Below are positions 7,933-17,233 of a stretch of 64,000 bases of DNA, piece by piece. Source of the stretch: Lichenibacterium ramalinae (lineage in GTDB: Bacteria > Pseudomonadota > Alphaproteobacteria > Rhizobiales > Beijerinckiaceae). The DNA lies in the NCBI RefSeq assembly GCF_004137085.1, contig NZ_QYBC01000003.1, forward strand, positions 1-64,000, written 5' to 3'. Every line of letters begins with the position of its first letter. The stretch's first letter is position 1. Below the pieces are notes generated by a model that was given only the letters and a program-made list of their open reading frames with translations, was not told the origin of the DNA and searched no databases. A program made the position numbers and the translations under genes.

Positions 7933-9633
7933 TCACCGTGCGATCAGGACGTCGGCGATCTTTTCGGCTGCCATCAGCACAGGCACGTTGGTGTTGGCGC
8001 TGGGGAGGCGCGGCATGATCGAAGCGTCGACGACGGTCAGCCCGTCTATCCCGATGACGCGTCCTCGCGGATCGACGACGCTTTTTGGATCTGCCGGGTC
8101 GCCCATCTTGCAGGTTCCGCTGGCGTGCCAAACCCCGAAAACGTTGTTCCGGACGTAGTCCTCCAGTTCGCCGCCGGCACGACACAGCGATACGAGGTCG
8201 CTCCCACCCGTGAAAGCCCGAAGCATCGATCGCCGAAGCGGGGCCGGACCGTCGAGCAGCCGTGCCAAGAGCGCCGTCAGGCCGGCATTGCGCGGTGTCA
8301 CGGCGCTGAGCCGCTTGATCGCGGGGGAGAAGCTCGCCGGGAAAAGCTCGTGCGGGTTGGGATTGAGATGCCGCGAGACCACGAGGCCGACCAGCATGCG
8401 CACGCCGGACGCGAGGCGATCGAGGTCGCGCGGGTCCGACAGGAGCCCGAGGTCGATGTCGGGGAGACCGGCGGGGTCGGACGGGCGCAAGCGCAGGCGG
8501 CCCACCGAATGGGGCTGGTTCACCCAAAGGAAATAGAGCGCCAGACTGCGGCCGAGAGCATGCCAGCCGCCACGGGCCGACGCGGTGAGGTACATGTCCG
8601 AGGCGCTGCCGCCAGGGCGACCCGACGAGTAGCGCAGCGCGAGAAAGCTCGCCCTCCGATACGCGACGGGAAGGCGCAGGGCGCGCGGCAAGTGCTGAGC
8701 GATCGTCAGGGCGGGATGGTCGCGGAGGTTGGCGCCGACGCCGGGCCGGTCGGCGACGATCGCGATCCCGCACTCCCGAAGGTGTTTGGCAGGTCCGATT
8801 CCGGCCCGCAGCAGCAGGGTCGGCGACTGCAGGGCACCGGCGCAGAGTACGACATGCCGCGCCGAGACGACGCGTTCGGAGCCGTCCGGGCGACGCAAGA
8901 CAGCGCCCGTCACGCGACGCCCCGCGGTCGAGAGGGCCACGACCGTCGTTTCGGCCGCGACGGCGAGGTTCGCGCGGTCGCGCGTCGCAGCATCGAGGTA
9001 GGCGGCGGCGGCCGAGACCCTGGCGTCGTCCCGGTTTGAGAAGGCCGTCGGGTAGATCCCGTCCTCGAATTCGCCGTTCTGGTCGGTGCGGCGCGGTAGG
9101 CCACTCGCGTCGAAGGCGCGGGCAGCGGCTCGGGCGAAGGGCGGCCAGTCCGGCTCGAGGATGCGCCGGATCGGCAGCGGTCCGTCCCGGCCGTGCAGCG
9201 GGCCATCGAAGTCGAGATCCGTCTCCAGCTTGCGGAAGTAGGGCAGGACCTCGTCCCAACCCCAGCCGGTCGCGCCGAGCGCCGCCCAGGCGTTGTAGTC
9301 GCGCGGCAGGCCGCGGTTGGCGGATTGGACGTTGACGCTCGACGAACCACCGATCACCCGACCCTGTTCGTAGGCGCGCCGTCTTTGCCGCCCGGCCGCA
9401 TCCGTCGTCACGGCGGCATCGAGGCCGGGCCAGACGTAGCGGTCGCCGTGGAACAGCGGCATGGGATAGCTGTCGAGAATCTCGGGCGGCACTCGCCCGG
9501 GCGGCGTATCGACGCCGGCCTCCACCAGCAGGACGCGGCGGCCCGGGTCGGCCGACAGGCGATTCGCCACCACGCATCCCGCCGAGCCCCCGCCGACGAC
9601 CAGCACGTCGACCTCTCGAGGGAGCTCAGCCAT
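7933..9633 (-). CDS. hmfH: GMC-family FAD oxidase/dehydrogenase, probable 5-hydroxymethylfurfural oxidase
   Basis: A 566-residue glucose-methanol-choline oxidoreductase. The FAD-binding P-loop GGGSAGCVVANRLS is at residues 14-27, the first GMC signature region includes RVIGGSSSVNVQ, and the C-terminus has the active-site pair as His in GVWHASGTCKMG and Asn in PSANTNVPVLM. In the known HMF pathway (Cupriavidus basilensis) this family oxidises HMF stepwise to furan-2,5-dicarboxylate. The gene overlaps hmfF by 8 bases on the same strand, so the two are co-translated. The enzymatic call rests on the neighbourhood; the fold itself is certain. An alcohol oxidase for another furan or aromatic alcohol is the alternative. 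Confidence 0.85.
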   Translation of the reverse strand: MAELPREVDVLVVGGGSAGCVVANRLSADPGRRVLLVEAGVDTPPGRVPPEILDSYPMPLFHGDRYVWPGLDAAVTTDAAGRQRRRAYEQGRVIGGSSSVNVQSANRGLPRDYNAWAALGATGWGWDEVLPYFRKLETDLDFDGPLHGRDGPLPIRRILEPDWPPFARAAARAFDASGLPRRTDQNGEFEDGIYPTAFSNRDDARVSAAAAYLDAATRDRANLAVAAETTVVALSTAGRRVTGAVLRRPDGSERVVSARHVVLCAGALQSPTLLLRAGIGPAKHLRECGIAIVADRPGVGANLRDHPALTIAQHLPRALRLPVAYRRASFLALRYSSGRPGGSASDMYLTASARGGWHALGRSLALYFLWVNQPHSVGRLRLRPSDPAGLPDIDLGLLSDPRDLDRLASGVRMLVGLVVSRHLNPNPHELFPASFSPAIKRLSAVTPRNAGLTALLARLLDGPAPLRRSMLRAFTGGSDLVSLCRAGGELEDYVRNNVFGVWHASGTCKMGDPADPKSVVDPRGRVIGIDGLTVVDASIMPRLPSANTNVPVLMAAEKIADVLIAR

Positions 9634-11023
9634 GGGACAGCCCTGCGGCGGTGCGCCAGTCGGCGTCGCGGTCGATGGCGGCGGCTAGGTCGACCTTCGC
9701 CTGGCCCGGGACGGCGATGCGCTTGAACTTCATCGGCGGTGCCCCGACCGGCACGGTGGCGTCGAGGCCCATCTTGGCGCCGACGCCGTCGCGGGCCGAG
9801 GGGTCGAGCTTCGAGCCTTGCGCCTCGGTGACGACGACGAGGTCGCGATCGGCCTGGAACCGCGTCGATACCGCCCATTCCACCTCTCGCGGATCGTGGA
9901 TGTCGACATCGGTGTCCACCACCACGGCCTGCTTGATGTCGTAGTGAGCCGCGAAGGCGCCGAGCAGGACGTTCTTGCCCTCGCCGTCCTGCGTCTTCTT
10001 CAGCTTGACGTAGAGGTGGTAGCGCCCGACGCCACCGAGCGACAGGTGCACGTCCTCGACGCCCGGAAAGCTGCGCCGCAGCGTGGCCAGGATGGTCGCT
10101 TCGCGAGGGATGGCGCCCAGGAGCAGGTGTTCGAGGCCGCCCCCCACGATCATGTGGAAGATGGGGCTCTCGCGATGCGTCACGGCATCGATCTGCATGA
10201 CGTGGCGCTCGGCACGCTCGCCGTAATATTGCGGGAACTCGCCGAACGGACCTTCGGGCTCGCGCACCTCGGGCAGCAGGCGTCCCTCGATGACGATCTC
10301 GGCCTCGGCCGGCACGCGGACGGCGTTGGTGAGGCATCGGACGACCTCGAGCGGCGTGCCCGTGAGCGCTCCGGCGATCTCCAGCTCGTCGTGGCCGAGC
10401 GGCACAATCGCCTGCGAGGCCAGGAGGCAGGCCGGATCGACCCCCACCACCAGCGCCACCTCCAGGCCGCGGCCGGCCGCCTCCGCCTTGCGATAGAAAT
10501 TGTCGGTGTGGCGTGGGAGAACGAGCACGCCGATGCGATCCGGCCCGCTAATCTGGCAGCGCAGGATGGCCACGTTCTGTACGCCCGTCTCGGGGTCGCG
10601 CGAGATCATCAGTCCGGCCGAGATGTAGGGGCCGCTGTCGTGCTCGTTCAGGGTCGGCACGGGCAGGAGCTTCAGGAGGTCGATGTCGTCCCGGTGGACG
10701 ACCTGCTGGGCGGGGCCGGTCGGCAGCTCGAACCAGGGCATCGGGCCGGCGGCGGCCCGGGTGTAGTGGGCGATGAGGTCGTCCTCGGTGGTGCCGAGCG
10801 CTTCCGCCATCCAGGCGCGGCTCGACACGAGCCCTGACACGATCGTGCCGGGATGGCCGCCCGGCCGCGGGAACAGCGTGGCGCTCCTGCCATCGAGGCG
10901 GTTGGCGACCGCGGCGGCCTCGTGCCTCAGGTCGATGCCCGGACGGGCCACGGCGAGCCGCCCGTCGCCCGCCAGACGCTGGAGCCAGGCGCGGAGCGAT
11001 CGGACGGGGGCGGGTCGGCTCAT
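9626..11023 (-). CDS. hmfF: UbiD-family prenylated-flavin decarboxylase, probable furan-2,5-dicarboxylate decarboxylase
   Basis: A 465-residue UbiD-family enzyme. Visible landmarks are LPVPTLNEHDSGPYISAG, the GPFGEFPQYYG loop carrying a conserved Glu, and the Arg-Glu of THRESPIFHMIVGGG. UbiD enzymes use prenylated FMN to remove carboxylates from unsaturated rings; in the HMF pathway HmfF converts furan-2,5-dicarboxylate to 2-furoate. ATG 11023 is preceded by GGAGGAG; the open frame continues far upstream but without family sequence. The partner flavin prenyltransferase is encoded nearby at 12266. A LysR gene is transcribed divergently. Confidence 0.87.
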   Translation of the reverse strand: MSRPAPVRSLRAWLQRLAGDGRLAVARPGIDLRHEAAAVANRLDGRSATLFPRPGGHPGTIVSGLVSSRAWMAEALGTTEDDLIAHYTRAAAGPMPWFELPTGPAQQVVHRDDIDLLKLLPVPTLNEHDSGPYISAGLMISRDPETGVQNVAILRCQISGPDRIGVLVLPRHTDNFYRKAEAAGRGLEVALVVGVDPACLLASQAIVPLGHDELEIAGALTGTPLEVVRCLTNAVRVPAEAEIVIEGRLLPEVREPEGPFGEFPQYYGERAERHVMQIDAVTHRESPIFHMIVGGGLEHLLLGAIPREATILATLRRSFPGVEDVHLSLGGVGRYHLYVKLKKTQDGEGKNVLLGAFAAHYDIKQAVVVDTDVDIHDPREVEWAVSTRFQADRDLVVVTEAQGSKLDPSARDGVGAKMGLDATVPVGAPPMKFKRIAVPGQAKVDLAAAIDRDADWRTAAGLSHG

Positions 11024-11109
11024 GGGGGGCTCCTCCAGGGCGACGATCTCGGATGCCGTCTGAACACCAGGGGTAGGCCCCGCTTGGGCCCTTGCAAAAT
11101 CAGGAATAT

Positions 11110-11124
11110 TGATGCGCGCCATCA
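11110..11124. promoter_or_regulatory. Candidate LysR operator between hmfF and its regulator
   Basis: A perfect 5-bp inverted repeat TGATG-CGCGC-CATCA lies in the 114-bp divergent intergenic region, 13 bases before the LysR start. LysR proteins usually bind such dyads between their own gene and the target. Short arms make this a suggestion only. Confidence 0.35.
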
Positions 11125-11137
11125 CGGGAACGGGGCC

Positions 11138-12064
11138 ATGGACCTTCGTCAGATCTCCTATTTCGTCGCGCTCTACGAGGAGGGCAGCGTCACGAGGGCG
11201 GCGGAGCGGGTCCACGTGGTCCAGCCCGCGCTGAGCATGCAGATCGCCAAGCTGGAGCGCGAACTCGGCCAGATCCTGTTCGACCGGCAGCCCAAGGCCG
11301 TGGTGCCCACAGTCGCCGGCCGCGCGCTGCACCGCCTCGTCCGCCCCATCCTCGACGACGTCGCGGCGGCGCATGCCGCCATGGCGCGCCTGTCGACCGC
11401 CGTGTCGGGCCGCGTCACGGCCGGTATCCTGTCGTCGCTGACGATGAGCGTGGTACCAAGCGTGCTCCTGCGCTTCGCCCAGGCTCACCCGGATGTCGAG
11501 CTGTCGCTGGCAGACGGCACGACGTCGAGCTTCATCGCGGGGGTCGGGGACGGCTCGCTCGACCTCGCCGTGATCAACCGGCCGGAACGACCGCTCGGCC
11601 TCGTGGTCGAAGCCCTGTGCCGTGAGGAGATGGTCCTGGTGGGCGGGCGCGACACGGAACTGACGGTCCCGCTCCCGCTGCGTCCGCACGACCTCGCGCG
11701 CTTCGATCTGCTCCTGCCCTCGCCGCGCAACGGGCTCCGCTCGGCCCTGGATCTGTGGTTGAGGGCGGAGGGCGTCGCTCTCTCCCCGAAGCTCGAACTC
11801 GATCTGGTGCCGGCGATCGCCGAGGTCGTGAGGCGGTCCGCCCTGTTAACCATCCTGCCGGCCATCGCGGTCTCCCGGCATCTCGCCGATGGATCGCTGA
11901 GGGCCTATCGCATCGGTGAGCCCTCCCTGGTCCGCCAGCTTGCCATTGTGCATCGCCGCGACATGCCGCTGAGCACGGCCGCGACGACATTCGTCGCCAC
12001 CCTGACCGAAGAACTCGCCGCCGCCACGCTGGGCCTCCGCGACAGGATCACGGCCGGGCCGTGA
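11138..12064 (+). CDS. LysR-family transcriptional regulator of the hmf genes
   Basis: A 308-residue LysR-type regulator: winged HTH at residues 1-60 (MDLRQISYFVALYEEGSVTR...VQPALSMQIAKLE), then a periplasmic-binding-protein-like effector domain. The ATG at 11138 is chosen because LysR proteins start at this MDLRQ position; the frame is open upstream. It is divergent from hmfF-hmfH and upstream of hmfG, the arrangement expected for a regulator that answers a furan pathway metabolite. Confidence 0.9.
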   Translation: MDLRQISYFVALYEEGSVTRAAERVHVVQPALSMQIAKLERELGQILFDRQPKAVVPTVAGRALHRLVRPILDDVAAAHAAMARLSTAVSGRVTAGILSSLTMSVVPSVLLRFAQAHPDVELSLADGTTSSFIAGVGDGSLDLAVINRPERPLGLVVEALCREEMVLVGGRDTELTVPLPLRPHDLARFDLLLPSPRNGLRSALDLWLRAEGVALSPKLELDLVPAIAEVVRRSALLTILPAIAVSRHLADGSLRAYRIGEPSLVRQLAIVHRRDMPLSTAATTFVATLTEELAAATLGLRDRITAGP

Positions 12065-12265
12065 TGGGCGGCGCGCGCGCTGCATCGCTGATGGCGGCCA
12101 TCAACCATCCTGATTCGACATGCCAAGGGGCCCTCCGTAACGCTCTTTGGTGACAGGCGTCCGTCCACGGCGACACAGGCCCGGTCCAGAAGAGCTCCAG
12201 CAGAGAGGTTCGGGGATGGAAACGCAGCACGCCGCCCAGCGCCGGATCGACGTCCGGGCTGTGCC
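12065..12265. other. Intergenic region between the LysR gene and hmfG
   Basis: About 200 bases. Apart from a 17-codon open frame ending at hmfG (listed separately) nothing recognisable is seen. A promoter for hmfG is expected here or upstream of the LysR gene. Confidence 0.4.
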
Positions 12266-12269
12266 ATGA
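12216..12269 (+). CDS. Possible 17-residue leader peptide coupled to hmfG
   Basis: ATG at 12216 opens a 17-codon frame (METQHAAQRRIDVRAVP) whose TGA overlaps the hmfG start as ATGA. Purine-rich GAGAGG precedes it. It may be a translational-coupling leader, or an accident of the 5' region; there is no conservation evidence. Confidence 0.25.
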   Translation: METQHAAQRRIDVRAVP

Positions 12270-12850
12270 GCGCCAACGTCCCCCTCGTGGTCGGGATCTC
12301 GGGGGCGTCCGGGGTGATCTACGGCGTGCGGGTTCTGGAAATCCTGCGCGACCTCGATATCCCGAGCCACCTCGTCATGTCGCGGTCCGCCGAGGTGACG
12401 CTGGCCCACGAAACCGACCTCAAGGTCGCGGCCGTGCGGGCGCTGGCCACGCGCTGCCACGCGCAGGCCGACATCGGCGCGGCGATCTCCTCGGGCTCGT
12501 TCCGCACCCGCGGCATGGTGGTGGCGCCCTGCTCAATCCGGTCCATGTCGGAGATCGCCAGCGGCGTCACATCGGGCCTGCTCACGCGGGCCGCCGACGT
12601 GGTGCTGAAGGAGCGGCGGCGGCTCGTGCTGATGGTGCGCGAAACACCGCTGCATGCGGGGCACCTCCGCAGTATGGCGGCCCTGTCCGACCTCGGCGCC
12701 GTCATCGCGCCGCCGGTGCCGGCCTTCTACGCGCGACCGGCGAGCATCGCCGACATGGTCGACCACACGGTGGGGAGGATGCTCGATCTCTTCGACATCG
12801 ATTCGGGCGGGGTCAGGCGTTGGAAGGGTGAGGAGCGCCCATCGACGTGA
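12266..12850 (+). CDS. hmfG: UbiX/Pad1-family flavin prenyltransferase
   Basis: A 194-residue UbiX-family protein that attaches a dimethylallyl group to FMN, making the cofactor used by UbiD decarboxylases such as HmfF. The N-terminal flavin-binding glycine-rich segment GISGASGVIYGVRVLE (9-24), the VVAPCSIRSMSEIASG segment, and the late RETPLHAGHLRSM and PPVPAFYARP motifs are all present. Length is typical. Called hmfG because of its place beside the UbiD-like hmfF in an HMF gene set. It ends 58 bases before the convergent hypothetical gene. Confidence 0.9.
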   Translation: MSANVPLVVGISGASGVIYGVRVLEILRDLDIPSHLVMSRSAEVTLAHETDLKVAAVRALATRCHAQADIGAAISSGSFRTRGMVVAPCSIRSMSEIASGVTSGLLTRAADVVLKERRRLVLMVRETPLHAGHLRSMAALSDLGAVIAPPVPAFYARPASIADMVDHTVGRMLDLFDIDSGGVRRWKGEERPST

Positions 12851-12859
12851 GGGGATGAC

Positions 12860-12884
12860 CGTGGTCCCGCATCCGAGGACCACG
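12860..12884. terminator. Hairpin between convergent genes
   Basis: A perfect 8-bp stem CGTGGTCC/GGACCACG with a 9-base loop lies between the end of hmfG and the end of the facing TIGR02444-like gene. No T-run follows, so it is only terminator-like. Confidence 0.45.
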
Positions 12885-12907
12885 ACACGCCACCGTGTCC
12901 CCGGCCC

Positions 12908-13369
12908 TCACGTCCCGAGGAGGGCCCGCACAGCCGCGGCCGGCAGCCCGCGCCCGACATGGTCGGCGTAAAGCGCGAGGTTGCGGGCCGCCGCACCGGC
13001 CTCGACCCTCGATGCCTCCGGCGCCATGGCGGACAGCGCCGCCAAGGCCAGCCGCTCCGCCTCCAACTCCACCCCCTTTACCCGTTCACGACAGGCGTCC
13101 GTGTCGATGCCGGGCAGCAGGCCGCCCTTCATGGCTCGCCGCGCGGCGCGAAGCGGTGCGACCACCGCGGCGCGCCAGGGCGCGAGGCGCGCGTTCGCGG
13201 CGGCGATCACGCCCGCGTCGAGCGGGCGCCCGGTCTCGGCGCACCACAGGAGCCAGAGCACCAGCGTGACGTCGCAGCCGGCCTCGTCCTGCAAGGCGAT
13301 GCAGGCCGCCGCCATGCCGGGCCGGGCATAGAAGCCCAGCGCGAAGCCCCACAGCGGATCGTCGCTCAT
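12908..13369 (-). CDS. TIGR02444-type small protein of unknown function
   Basis: A 153-residue mostly helical soluble protein. Its opening MSDDPLWGFALGFYARPGM and the following alcohol-like segments (CIALQDEAGCDVTLVLWLLW) match the TIGR02444 family (also described as DUF2390), found widely in proteobacteria without a known role. It starts 20 bases after the MFS gene and is the last gene of the hmf operon on this strand. A pathway role is not implied by the sequence. Confidence 0.75.
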   Translation of the reverse strand: MSDDPLWGFALGFYARPGMAAACIALQDEAGCDVTLVLWLLWCAETGRPLDAGVIAAANARLAPWRAAVVAPLRAARRAMKGGLLPGIDTDACRERVKGVELEAERLALAALSAMAPEASRVEAGAAARNLALYADHVGRGLPAAAVRALLGT

Positions 13370-13389
13370 GGCGCGGTCCTGCACGTCCG

Positions 13390-14730
13390 TCACATCCGCT
13401 CGAGGTTGCCGCGCGTTTCCGTCGTCATCAGGGCGCCTGCGAGGTACACCAGCGTCACGCCGACCGTGAAGGCGGCCAGCACGACCGGGATGCGGCTCGA
13501 TGCCCCCGCCGCCAGCGACACGAAGGTGGGCAGGATGCCGCCGAGCGCGAAGCCGACGTTCCACGACAGGCCCGTGCCGGTGGCGCGCAGTGCCGTGGGG
13601 AAGCTCTCGTTCAGGTAGATCAGCAGCGGCCCGTAGCTGGCGTTGGCAGTGAAGGAGAGAAGCAGGGCGTAGACGGTGAGAAGCGTGATGTCCGTGCTCG
13701 AACCCATGGCGAGGAACAGGACCGGGAAGGCGACCAGCCGGACCACCCCCATGACGAGGAAGACCCTGCGCCGGCCGAAGTGCTGGCTGAGCTCGCCGGC
13801 CGCGCAGGCGCCGAGGCCCGCGGCCACGTTGGCGCCCACCAGCATCAGCGATGCGTTCGCATTGGCCACGCCGTTGACGAGCTTCAGGAAGCTCGGGAGG
13901 TAGCCGGAGGTGAGGTAGTAGGCGGCACCTCCGCCGAAGGACAGCATGACGGCCACGAGGAAGTTTCGCCGGTGGGCAGGCGACAGTAGAAGCCGGATGG
14001 GAGAAGCCACGGTTCCGGCCGAGCCCCGCAGCGTCTTCTGCCGCTGCAGGCGGGCGAAGATCGGCGATTCTTCGAGATTGCGGAACAGGAGAAACCCGAC
14101 CATCGACGTGAGGAGGCCCGAGAAGAACATCAGCCGCCAGCCCCATGCGGCGAAGGCCGGCCCGGGAGCGATCAGAGACACGACGAAGAAGACCAGCGAG
14201 GCCAGCAGGCCGCCGATGGCGGAGCCGCCCCCGCCGACCGCACCGGACATCAGGCCGCGCCAGCGTTCCGGCAAGGTTTCCGTGCCGATCGTGTGCGAGG
14301 CCGCGACGACGCCGCCCACGAAAATGCCTTGTACGAGGCGGAATGCGAGAAAAATGGCGGTCGCGACCCAGCCGACCTGCGCCACCGAGGGCAGCAGGCC
14401 GAAGGCCGCCGTCGACAGGCCGACGCCTATCACCGCTATCATGAGGGTGCGGCGGCGACCGAAACGGTCCGCATAGGAGCCGAAGAGCGCGGAACCGTAG
14501 GGGCGGATCAGCAGAGTCACGCCGAAGGAGGCATAGGCGCCGGCGAGCGACAGCATCGGCTCATCGGCCGGGAAGAACAGCCCGCCCACGACCGGCGCCA
14601 CGTAGAGCAGGATGAAGAGATCGAAGAGATCGAGCCCCCATCCGAAGAGCGAGGCCGCACAGGCGGCGGCGACCTGCCGGTTCGTCGGCTTCGCGAGGAC
14701 ATCTTCATCTAGCGCTGTCGTGGCGGTCAT
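13390..14730 (-). CDS. MFS transporter, probable furoate/furan-acid carrier
   Basis: A 446-residue major facilitator with about 12 membrane segments. It carries the aromatic-acid:H+ symporter style motifs: DLFDLFILLY in helix 1 and the loop 2-3 motif SYADRFGRRRTLM. In HMF clusters an MFS gene (hmfT) is usual and thought to import furoate or furandicarboxylate. It sits 149 bases after hmfE on the same strand. Substrate is inferred from position only. Confidence 0.88.
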   Translation of the reverse strand: MTATTALDEDVLAKPTNRQVAAACAASLFGWGLDLFDLFILLYVAPVVGGLFFPADEPMLSLAGAYASFGVTLLIRPYGSALFGSYADRFGRRRTLMIAVIGVGLSTAAFGLLPSVAQVGWVATAIFLAFRLVQGIFVGGVVAASHTIGTETLPERWRGLMSGAVGGGGSAIGGLLASLVFFVVSLIAPGPAFAAWGWRLMFFSGLLTSMVGFLLFRNLEESPIFARLQRQKTLRGSAGTVASPIRLLLSPAHRRNFLVAVMLSFGGGAAYYLTSGYLPSFLKLVNGVANANASLMLVGANVAAGLGACAAGELSQHFGRRRVFLVMGVVRLVAFPVLFLAMGSSTDITLLTVYALLLSFTANASYGPLLIYLNESFPTALRATGTGLSWNVGFALGGILPTFVSLAAGASSRIPVVLAAFTVGVTLVYLAGALMTTETRGNLERM

Positions 14731-14879
14731 CGTTTCCCCCTCATGGTGCGGCGCAGTTTCAGGACATGCGACGTCGTTACCCGGACGCGGTGCGGCCGGG
14801 GTTCGCGGCCTTTGGCCGTCGTTGTGCTGCGGTGGACCGCCGGCAGCGCGCCGGCGGGGTGGGTTACGGCAAGACCCGT

Positions 14880-15668
14880 TTAGGTCCCGCGGAAGGTTGG
14901 GTTTCGCTTCTCGTGGAAGGCCGTCACACCCTCGCGGAAATCGTCCGACTGCCGCAGGCGGCTATAGCAATGGCCTTCGAGCTCGATGGCGGTCGCCACG
15001 GTGGCGTTCTCGCTGTCGTTCAGCAACTTCTTGGCGGTGCGCTGGGCCAGCGGGGAAAAAGCCCGGAGCTCGTCTACCAGCGCGTCCACGGTCTTCTCGA
15101 GGTCGGCATCCGGCACGCAGTCGGTGGCGATGCCCCAGTCGAGCGCCTGACGGCCCGGGATGCGCCGCGACCGCATGACGATGTCCTTGGTTCGAGCGAT
15201 GCCGACGATAGCCTGGAGCCGGGCGGAGCCGCCCGAGCCCGGGATCTGACCGAGCTTCTGCTCGGGCAAAGCGTAGCGGCAGGTTTCCGATACGACACGG
15301 AAGTCGCAGGCGAGCGAGATCTCGAAGCCCACGCCGAAGGTGTAGCCCCGGTTGGCCGCGATGACGGGCTTGGAACAGCGCGCCGGTGCTGCGATGTTCC
15401 AGGCGAGGTGCGACACGTGCTCGGGCGAGGCGTCGAGGAAGCCCTTGATGTAGCCGCCGGAAGAGAAATGCTCGCCCTCGGCGCGCAGCACGACGACGCG
15501 CACGCGCGGGTCTTCGTCGAGCGCTTCGAAGGCGAGGCGCAGTTCGTCACGCTGCGGCATGGCGATGACGTTCATCGGCGGGCGGTCGAGCACGATGTCG
15601 GCGCGCTCGCGGGCGGGGTCGATCGCGACGCGGAAACCGTCGAGATCGGTCAGGCGGGGATCTGTCAT
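14880..15668 (-). CDS. hmfE: Enoyl-CoA hydratase-family protein, probable 2-oxoglutaroyl-CoA hydrolase
   Basis: A 262-residue crotonase-fold protein. Oxyanion-hole strands are seen at HFSSGGYIKGFLD and in the central PEQKLGQIPGSGGSARL helix. ATG 15668 overlaps the end of hmfD by 4 bases; the open frame continues upstream into shadow sequence. In the furoate pathway HmfE releases CoA from the ring-opened product to give 2-oxoglutarate. The fold is certain; the specific reaction is inferred from the hmfABCDE order. Confidence 0.85.
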   Translation of the reverse strand: MTDPRLTDLDGFRVAIDPARERADIVLDRPPMNVIAMPQRDELRLAFEALDEDPRVRVVVLRAEGEHFSSGGYIKGFLDASPEHVSHLAWNIAAPARCSKPVIAANRGYTFGVGFEISLACDFRVVSETCRYALPEQKLGQIPGSGGSARLQAIVGIARTKDIVMRSRRIPGRQALDWGIATDCVPDADLEKTVDALVDELRAFSPLAQRTAKKLLNDSENATVATAIELEGHCYSRLRQSDDFREGVTAFHEKRNPTFRGT

Positions 15669-17233
15669 GTCAGGGCCTTGACGAAGGAGGAAGGGGAGAA
15701 GGGCGACGCGGCCTCGAGCGCGTAGTCGCCCGACACGAGCCGGCGCCGCAGCAGCTTGCCGACCGGGGATTTCGGGATCTCGGCCACGAAGACCGTGCGG
15801 CGGGGCAGTTTGTGGCTCGGCAGGCCGGCGGCCCGGCAATAGGCGTCGAGGTCCGCGGCGTCGACCGGCGCGCGGCGCTTGACGAAGGCCGCGACGATCT
15901 TGCCCCAGCGCTCGTCCGGTAAGCCCACCACGGCCACTTCGGACACGGCCGGGTGCAGCGACAGGCAGCTCTCGATCTCGACGGGCGACACGTTCTCGCC
16001 TCCCGTGATGATCATGTCGTCGATCCGACCGGTGACGAAGATGTCGCCGTCGGCGTCGGCGTAGCCGGTGTCGCCGGTGAAGTACCATCCGCCTCGAAAG
16101 GCCTTGGCGTCCGCCTCGGGCCGGCGCCAGTAGCCCTCGAAGGCCTCGTCGCCGCCCGCGATGACGGCAATCTCGCCCTCGACGCCCGGGCCCGCCGTCG
16201 CGGCGGGATCCAGCGCGCCGAAGGGCACCACGCGCACCATGGTGTTGAGGCCGGCGCGGCCGGCCGAGCCGGGCTTCCGGGGCGCGTCCTGGTCGATCGT
16301 GAACGTATAGACTTCCGACGATCCGTAGTGGTTGACGAAGAGATCCGGGCGGAACGCCTCTTCGAGCCGGGCCAGCAGACCATCGGTCATCGAGGCGCCG
16401 GCGAAGCCGAGCTTGCGCACGGTGGACACGTCCGTCACACTGAAATCGGCGTGATGCACGAGGTCGTGGTAGAGGGTCGGCACGAGGTAGAGGTTGGTCA
16501 CCCGCTCAGCCGTGATGAGGCGCAGCGCTTCCGACACACTGAAGCGCGGCAGGCACACGAAGGTGCCCCCGATCAACGACATGGCGAGGAGCGAGCGCAC
16601 CCCCATGGTGTGGTAGAGCGGCATCACTCCGAGCGTCCGTTCGCCCCGCCCGTAGAGGTTCTGCGCCACATGGGCCAGAGCGGCGGCGCGTTCGGCCCTG
16701 TGGCGCCGCGGCACGCCTTTGGGCCGCGCGGTCGTTCCCGACGTGTAGAGCATCAACGACAGGGCTTCGGCCGAGGCGAGGGCCCGTGCCGGAGCGGCAT
16801 CGCGGGCGACGATGTCGGTGAAGGCGGTCTCGCCCGGTCGCGCCGCCGCGCCCACCACGACCCGCGGCAGGGCCGCTGCCGCAGGGCTCGCCGCGACGGC
16901 GGCGGCCGAGACCGGCTCGTAGAAGACTGCGCTGGCTTCCGAGTCCGACAGGGCATGGTCGAGTTCGTCGGTCGTGGTGCGCCAGTTCAACGGCACGACG
17001 ACCACGCCGGCGAACTGGCAGGCCCAGTGCAGGGTCGCCGCTTCCCAGCGATTCTGCAGGACGGTGACGAGGCGGTCGCCCGACGTCAGGCCGAGCTCGC
17101 CGAGGCCCGTCACGGCCGCCGAGATAGCGCGATACCACGCCGCATAGGTGAGGCGCGTGTTGCCGTCGACGACCGCGACGGCCTCGGGGTCGCGCGACAC
17201 GCTCGCCAGGAAGCTCGTGCCGAGGTCAAGCAT
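15665..17233 (-). CDS. hmfD: Acyl-CoA synthetase, probable 2-furoyl-CoA synthetase
   Basis: A 522-residue adenylate-forming ligase. The P-loop YTSGTTARPKGVP, the central NHYGSSEVYTF (A5), the A8 hinge TGRIDDMIITGGENVSP and the C-terminal catalytic Lys in PKSPVGKLLRR are intact. The family is that of 4-chlorobenzoate/benzoate-type CoA ligases. It activates 2-furoate with ATP and CoA for the HmfABC dehydrogenase. It overlaps hmfC by 8 bases and hmfE by 4, so it is in the middle of a tight operon. Confidence 0.88.
   Translation of the reverse strand: MLDLGTSFLASVSRDPEAVAVVDGNTRLTYAAWYRAISAAVTGLGELGLTSGDRLVTVLQNRWEAATLHWACQFAGVVVVPLNWRTTTDELDHALSDSEASAVFYEPVSAAAVAASPAAAALPRVVVGAAARPGETAFTDIVARDAAPARALASAEALSLMLYTSGTTARPKGVPRRHRAERAAALAHVAQNLYGRGERTLGVMPLYHTMGVRSLLAMSLIGGTFVCLPRFSVSEALRLITAERVTNLYLVPTLYHDLVHHADFSVTDVSTVRKLGFAGASMTDGLLARLEEAFRPDLFVNHYGSSEVYTFTIDQDAPRKPGSAGRAGLNTMVRVVPFGALDPAATAGPGVEGEIAVIAGGDEAFEGYWRRPEADAKAFRGGWYFTGDTGYADADGDIFVTGRIDDMIITGGENVSPVEIESCLSLHPAVSEVAVVGLPDERWGKIVAAFVKRRAPVDAADLDAYCRAAGLPSHKLPRRTVFVAEIPKSPVGKLLRRRLVSGDYALEAASPFSPSSFVKALT

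Noticed and set aside
9626-11689. 687-codon extension of the UbiD gene
   Set aside because: The extension is antisense to the LysR gene and adds no UbiD sequence; the start with GGAGGAG at 11023 is preferred.
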